Assembly (NCBI GenBank): GCA_036824465.1
Contig: DAITAC010000007.1
Coordinates: forward strand, 1 to 64,000
DNA: 64,000 nucleotides
Reading direction: 5' to 3'
Source of the DNA: JAKOQB01 sp036824465
Lineage (GTDB): Bacteria; Pseudomonadota; Gammaproteobacteria; Burkholderiales; Burkholderiaceae_F
Below the pieces are notes generated by a model. That model saw nothing but the letters and a program-made list of their open reading frames with translations. It was not told the DNA's origin and searched no databases. How positions within the stretch are numbered: the stretch's first letter is position 1; the number at the start of each line of letters is the position of its first letter. The position numbers and the translations under genes were made by a program. Below, in pieces: positions 63,402-64,000 of the stretch.

Positions 63402-64000
63402 ATGAATGCGCCTGCCTTTTCCGTCACGCACCTGAAGGTTGCCTGCTCGAACTGCAACCTGCGCGAGCTATGCCTGCCGTTGGGCCTGTCGCTGAACGAC
63501 ATCGAACGTCTGGAAGACCTCGTCGCGACGCGCAAGCGCGTCAAGCGCGGCGAAAGCCTGTTCCGCGCCGGCGACAGGTTCGAATCCCTGTACGCGGTGC
63601 GCCTTGGTTTTCTGAAGAGTACGGTCATGTCGAGCGATGGCCGCGAGCAGGTGACGGGTTTCCACATGGCTGGCGAGCTGGTCGGCATGGACGGTATCAG
63701 CAACGACACGCACTCGTGCGACACGATCGCATTGGAAGACACCGAAGTGTGCGTGATTCCGTACGACCGCATCGAGGACGTGGCGGCATCGGTGCCGGTG
63801 CTGCGCAATCACTTTCACAAGGTGATGAGCCGTGAAATCGTGCGCGAGCATGGGGTGATGCTGCTGCTGGGCAGCATGCACGCGGAAGAGCGGCTGGCGG
63901 CTTTCCTGCTCAATCTGTCGCAGCGCTTCGAGTCACGCGGCTATTCGCGCTCGGAGTTCGTGCTGCGCATGACACGCGCCGAGATTGGCAGCTTCCTTGG
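63402..64000 (+). CDS. fnr: Fnr-type oxygen-sensing transcriptional regulator, truncated by window end
   Basis: The first 199 codons of a Crp/Fnr regulator; the frame runs off the window. Cysteines at residues 15, 18, 24 and 106 (ACSNCNLRELC and THSCDTIALE) match the four ligands of the oxygen-labile 4Fe-4S cluster in E. coli FNR. The cyclic-nucleotide-like barrel follows (GESLFRAGDRFESLYAVRLGFLKS). The start of the DNA-binding HTH is reached at MTRAEIGSFL. ATG 63402 is chosen; ATG 63397 leads directly to a stop. The upstream FNR box suggests autoregulation. Confidence 0.93.
   Translation, partial: MNAPAFSVTHLKVACSNCNLRELCLPLGLSLNDIERLEDLVATRKRVKRGESLFRAGDRFESLYAVRLGFLKSTVMSSDGREQVTGFHMAGELVGMDGISNDTHSCDTIALEDTEVCVIPYDRIEDVAASVPVLRNHFHKVMSREIVREHGVMLLLGSMHAEERLAAFLLNLSQRFESRGYSRSEFVLRMTRAEIGSFL

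Noticed and set aside
63575..63600. tRNA-like T-arm (ACAGG-TTCGAATC-CCTGT)
   Set aside because: It lies inside the fnr coding sequence (GDRFESLYA) and no acceptor stem, D-arm or anticodon arm surrounds it.

Overview
The window is GC-rich DNA from a betaproteobacterium, most likely of the Burkholderiales. This rests on family content (a Bug/TctC-type binding protein, a DUF4124 protein, a DUF2486-like protein after holC, lptF-lptG divergent from pepA, urtABCDE next to ure genes, fnr beside hemN) and not on any marker comparison. No rRNA, tRNA, CRISPR array or complete insertion sequence was seen.

Layout. 1-3203: 3' part of nrdJ (B12-dependent ribonucleotide reductase), interrupted by an intein in the catalytic NPCGE motif. 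3204-6894: an accessory patch flanked by a 488-bp direct repeat of the nrdJ 3' end. It holds broken pieces of rho and of an rpmE-like gene, a lipoprotein with Ig-like and Ycf48-type repeats, and a hicBA toxin-antitoxin pair. 7-12.7 kb: hemolysin III, an OPT transporter, a TPR-sulfotransferase, a relic of a DUF4214 protein and a DUF4124 protein. 12.8-20.3 kb: methylmalonyl-CoA decarboxylase, an exported creatininase-family protein, a YVTN propeller, a 168-bp palindromic MITE-like element, a CAP-domain lipoprotein, TrpB2, an RraA-like protein and a frameshifted LysR gene.

20.3-29.0 kb is a nine-gene minus-strand operon: hydratase, acyl-CoA dehydrogenase, CoA transferase, MmgE/PrpD protein, TRAP binding protein, citramalyl-CoA-lyase-like enzyme, methyltransferase, VOC protein and Bug binding protein. 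The set fits uptake and CoA-dependent breakdown of a short branched dicarboxylate such as mesaconate, itaconate or methylsuccinate. 29.2-32.5 kb: dodecin, an MDR oxidoreductase, a yybP-ykoY manganese riboswitch with its TerC/Alx-type exporter, and a flavin reductase.

32.6-54.8 kb: lptG-lptF diverge from pepA-holC-DUF2486. The usual next gene, valS, lies 14 kb further on, separated by a complete urea module: urtABCDE, ureD, a truncated Asp/Glu-racemase-like ORF, ureABCEFG, then a convergent zinc metalloprotease. A sigma-54/NtrC-type promoter is proposed before urtA. The urea ABC importer would feed urease, whose nickel centre is assembled by UreDEFG.

54.8-64 kb: GlcG/HbpS-like protein, TusA-like protein, NUDIX hydrolase, GNAT, alaS, a MenA-like prenyltransferase, a TauE/DsbD-like membrane protein, hemN and the start of fnr. 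A perfect FNR box lies between hemN and fnr, consistent with oxygen control of haem synthesis. I found no convincing new defence or mobile system. The most unusual parts are the repeat-flanked mosaic at 3.2-6.9 kb and the palindromic element at 15.7 kb.
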